A program made the translations under genes and the position numbers. The notes beneath the pieces were generated by a model that searched no databases, was not told the origin of the DNA, and was given only the letters and a program-made list of their open reading frames with translations. 5,119 nucleotides of DNA from Clostridia bacterium. GTDB taxonomy: Bacteria > Bacillota > Clostridia > Oscillospirales > Acutalibacteraceae. The stretch spans positions 1 through 5,119 of the forward strand of contig CAAGGN010000210.1 of NCBI GenBank assembly GCA_900769375.1, in the 5' to 3' direction. The first letter of the stretch is position 1. Every line of letters starts with the position of its first letter. This document shows positions 4,239 through 5,119 of the stretch, piece after piece.

Positions 4239-5119
4239 ATGGACAAATTTTTCAAAATCTCGGAACGCGGTTCAACCGTTAAAACCGAAATCATTGCCGG
4301 TCTTACAACCTTTTTTGCTATGGCATACATAATTGTTGTAAACCCCAATCAGATAATCGGTTTTAGCTTCGACGTTCCCGGGGCTATGACCATCTGGAAT
4401 GCGGTATATATCGCATCCATCGTTGCGGCCGTAATCGGCACTATGCTTTATGCCCTCTATGCAAAGCTACCCTTTGCTCAGGCATGCGGAATGGGACTTA
4501 ATTCCTTCTTCTTCACCTCGTTTATTCTTCCACAGGTAATAAGCGGCGGCGACGTTATTAAGGGATATCAGGCAGGTCTTGTAATCATATTGATTTCAGG
4601 TCTTATCTTCCTCGTTCTTTCCGTTACAGGCGCCCGCAGTTACATTGCAAAAGCGATGCCCGAATGCATCAAAAAAGCTATTCCTGCAGGTATTGGCTTA
4701 TTTATCGCATTCATCGGTTTCCAGAACGTTGGTATTATACAGGCCAACCAGTACACCCTCGTACAGTTCGTTAAGATTAACGGCGCTAAGTGGGCCGATA
4801 TTGCTCCCGCGATCATTGCTCTTTTAGGATTTATAATTATCGCCATCCTTTCTAAGCTTAAAGTTAAAGGCGCTGTATTGCTTGGTATTTTGGCAACCTC
4901 TATTATCTATTATCTTGCCACCTGGCAGATGCCCAGCTTTGACCTTAGCTCCATTGCTCAGCCCTTTAAAGATTTTGCGGCTATCGGCATTACCGGCGTT
5001 TTCCAGGCAGAATCTTGGAAAAATGCTTTTTCAGGCGAAATGATTGGCAGTATCTTTACGGTTATTATGCTTATTATAACCTACTGCCTTGTTGATATGT
5101 TTGATACCATCGGTACCCT
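4239..5119 (+). CDS. NCS2 family nucleobase permease, AzgA/PbuG type (3' end outside window)
   Basis: The first 293 residues of a protein whose family is usually about 430-480 long. It starts at ATG 4239 behind a strong AAGGGAGG site. The family imports purine bases (hypoxanthine, guanine, adenine) by proton symport across the cytoplasmic membrane. Seen here: IIAGLTTFFAMAYIIVVNP (18-36), the typical opening of the AzgA branch; the signature ACGMGLNSFF (82-91); KKAIPAGIGLFIAFIGFQN (145-163); and DMFDTIGT (286-293), the conserved FDTxGT element just before the cut. About eight hydrophobic segments are visible in the present part. The branch-level assignment is firm, but which base is preferred cannot be told from this part. 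It stands alone after a terminator with its own promoter, and no purine riboswitch is visible in the leader. Confidence 0.92.
   Translation, partial: MDKFFKISERGSTVKTEIIAGLTTFFAMAYIIVVNPNQIIGFSFDVPGAMTIWNAVYIASIVAAVIGTMLYALYAKLPFAQACGMGLNSFFFTSFILPQVISGGDVIKGYQAGLVIILISGLIFLVLSVTGARSYIAKAMPECIKKAIPAGIGLFIAFIGFQNVGIIQANQYTLVQFVKINGAKWADIAPAIIALLGFIIIAILSKLKVKGAVLLGILATSIIYYLATWQMPSFDLSSIAQPFKDFAAIGITGVFQAESWKNAFSGEMIGSIFTVIMLIITYCLVDMFDTIGT

Noticed and set aside
4640..4846. Overlapping 60-68-residue frames on both strands within the permease
   Set aside because: The permease frame is continuous with strong family motifs through this span. These are shadows.

Overview
The window looks like chromosomal DNA of a low-GC Firmicute, most likely an anaerobic Clostridia member. 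Evidence for this: the C-terminal end of a clostridial-type pyruvate, phosphate dikinase; AGGAGG-like ribosome binding sites; TATAAT-type promoters with 17-base spacers; and four short GC-rich hairpins followed by T runs (intrinsic terminators). No species can be named from the sequence alone.

Left part (1-1720): the last codons of ppdK, then a strong terminator at 161-198. Next comes about 510 bases with no convincing gene. It carries a cluster of degenerate TGCACT-containing repeats and long purine-rich and pyrimidine-rich blocks. After that is what looks like a graveyard of broken genes. A short coding-like fragment (713-841) ends in a perfect terminator hairpin. A minus-strand fragment (908-1162) resembles the end of a DUF3883 domain. 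A PHP-family metallohydrolase (to 1720) has lost its N-terminus where it abuts that fragment.

Right part (1794-5119): ordinary, intact genes, all on the plus strand. A terminator separates the PHP remnant from a clear promoter (1860-1888) that drives an NfsA-like nitroreductase. It is followed after 21 bases by a small P-loop kinase-like protein. A YwaF/TIGR02206 membrane protein comes next; it has its own promoter inside the end of the kinase gene and probably also receives read-through, because no terminator lies between them. A terminator at 4077-4105 closes this unit. A separate promoter (4170-4198) then drives an NCS2-family purine permease (AzgA/PbuG type), which runs off the right edge.

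The intact genes are mostly housekeeping or accessory metabolism: PEP/pyruvate interconversion, flavin-dependent reduction, a small-molecule kinase, a membrane protein of uncertain function and nucleobase uptake. I see no complete new defence or mobile system. The most unusual parts are the PHP/DUF3883 junction and the repeat-rich spacer to its left.
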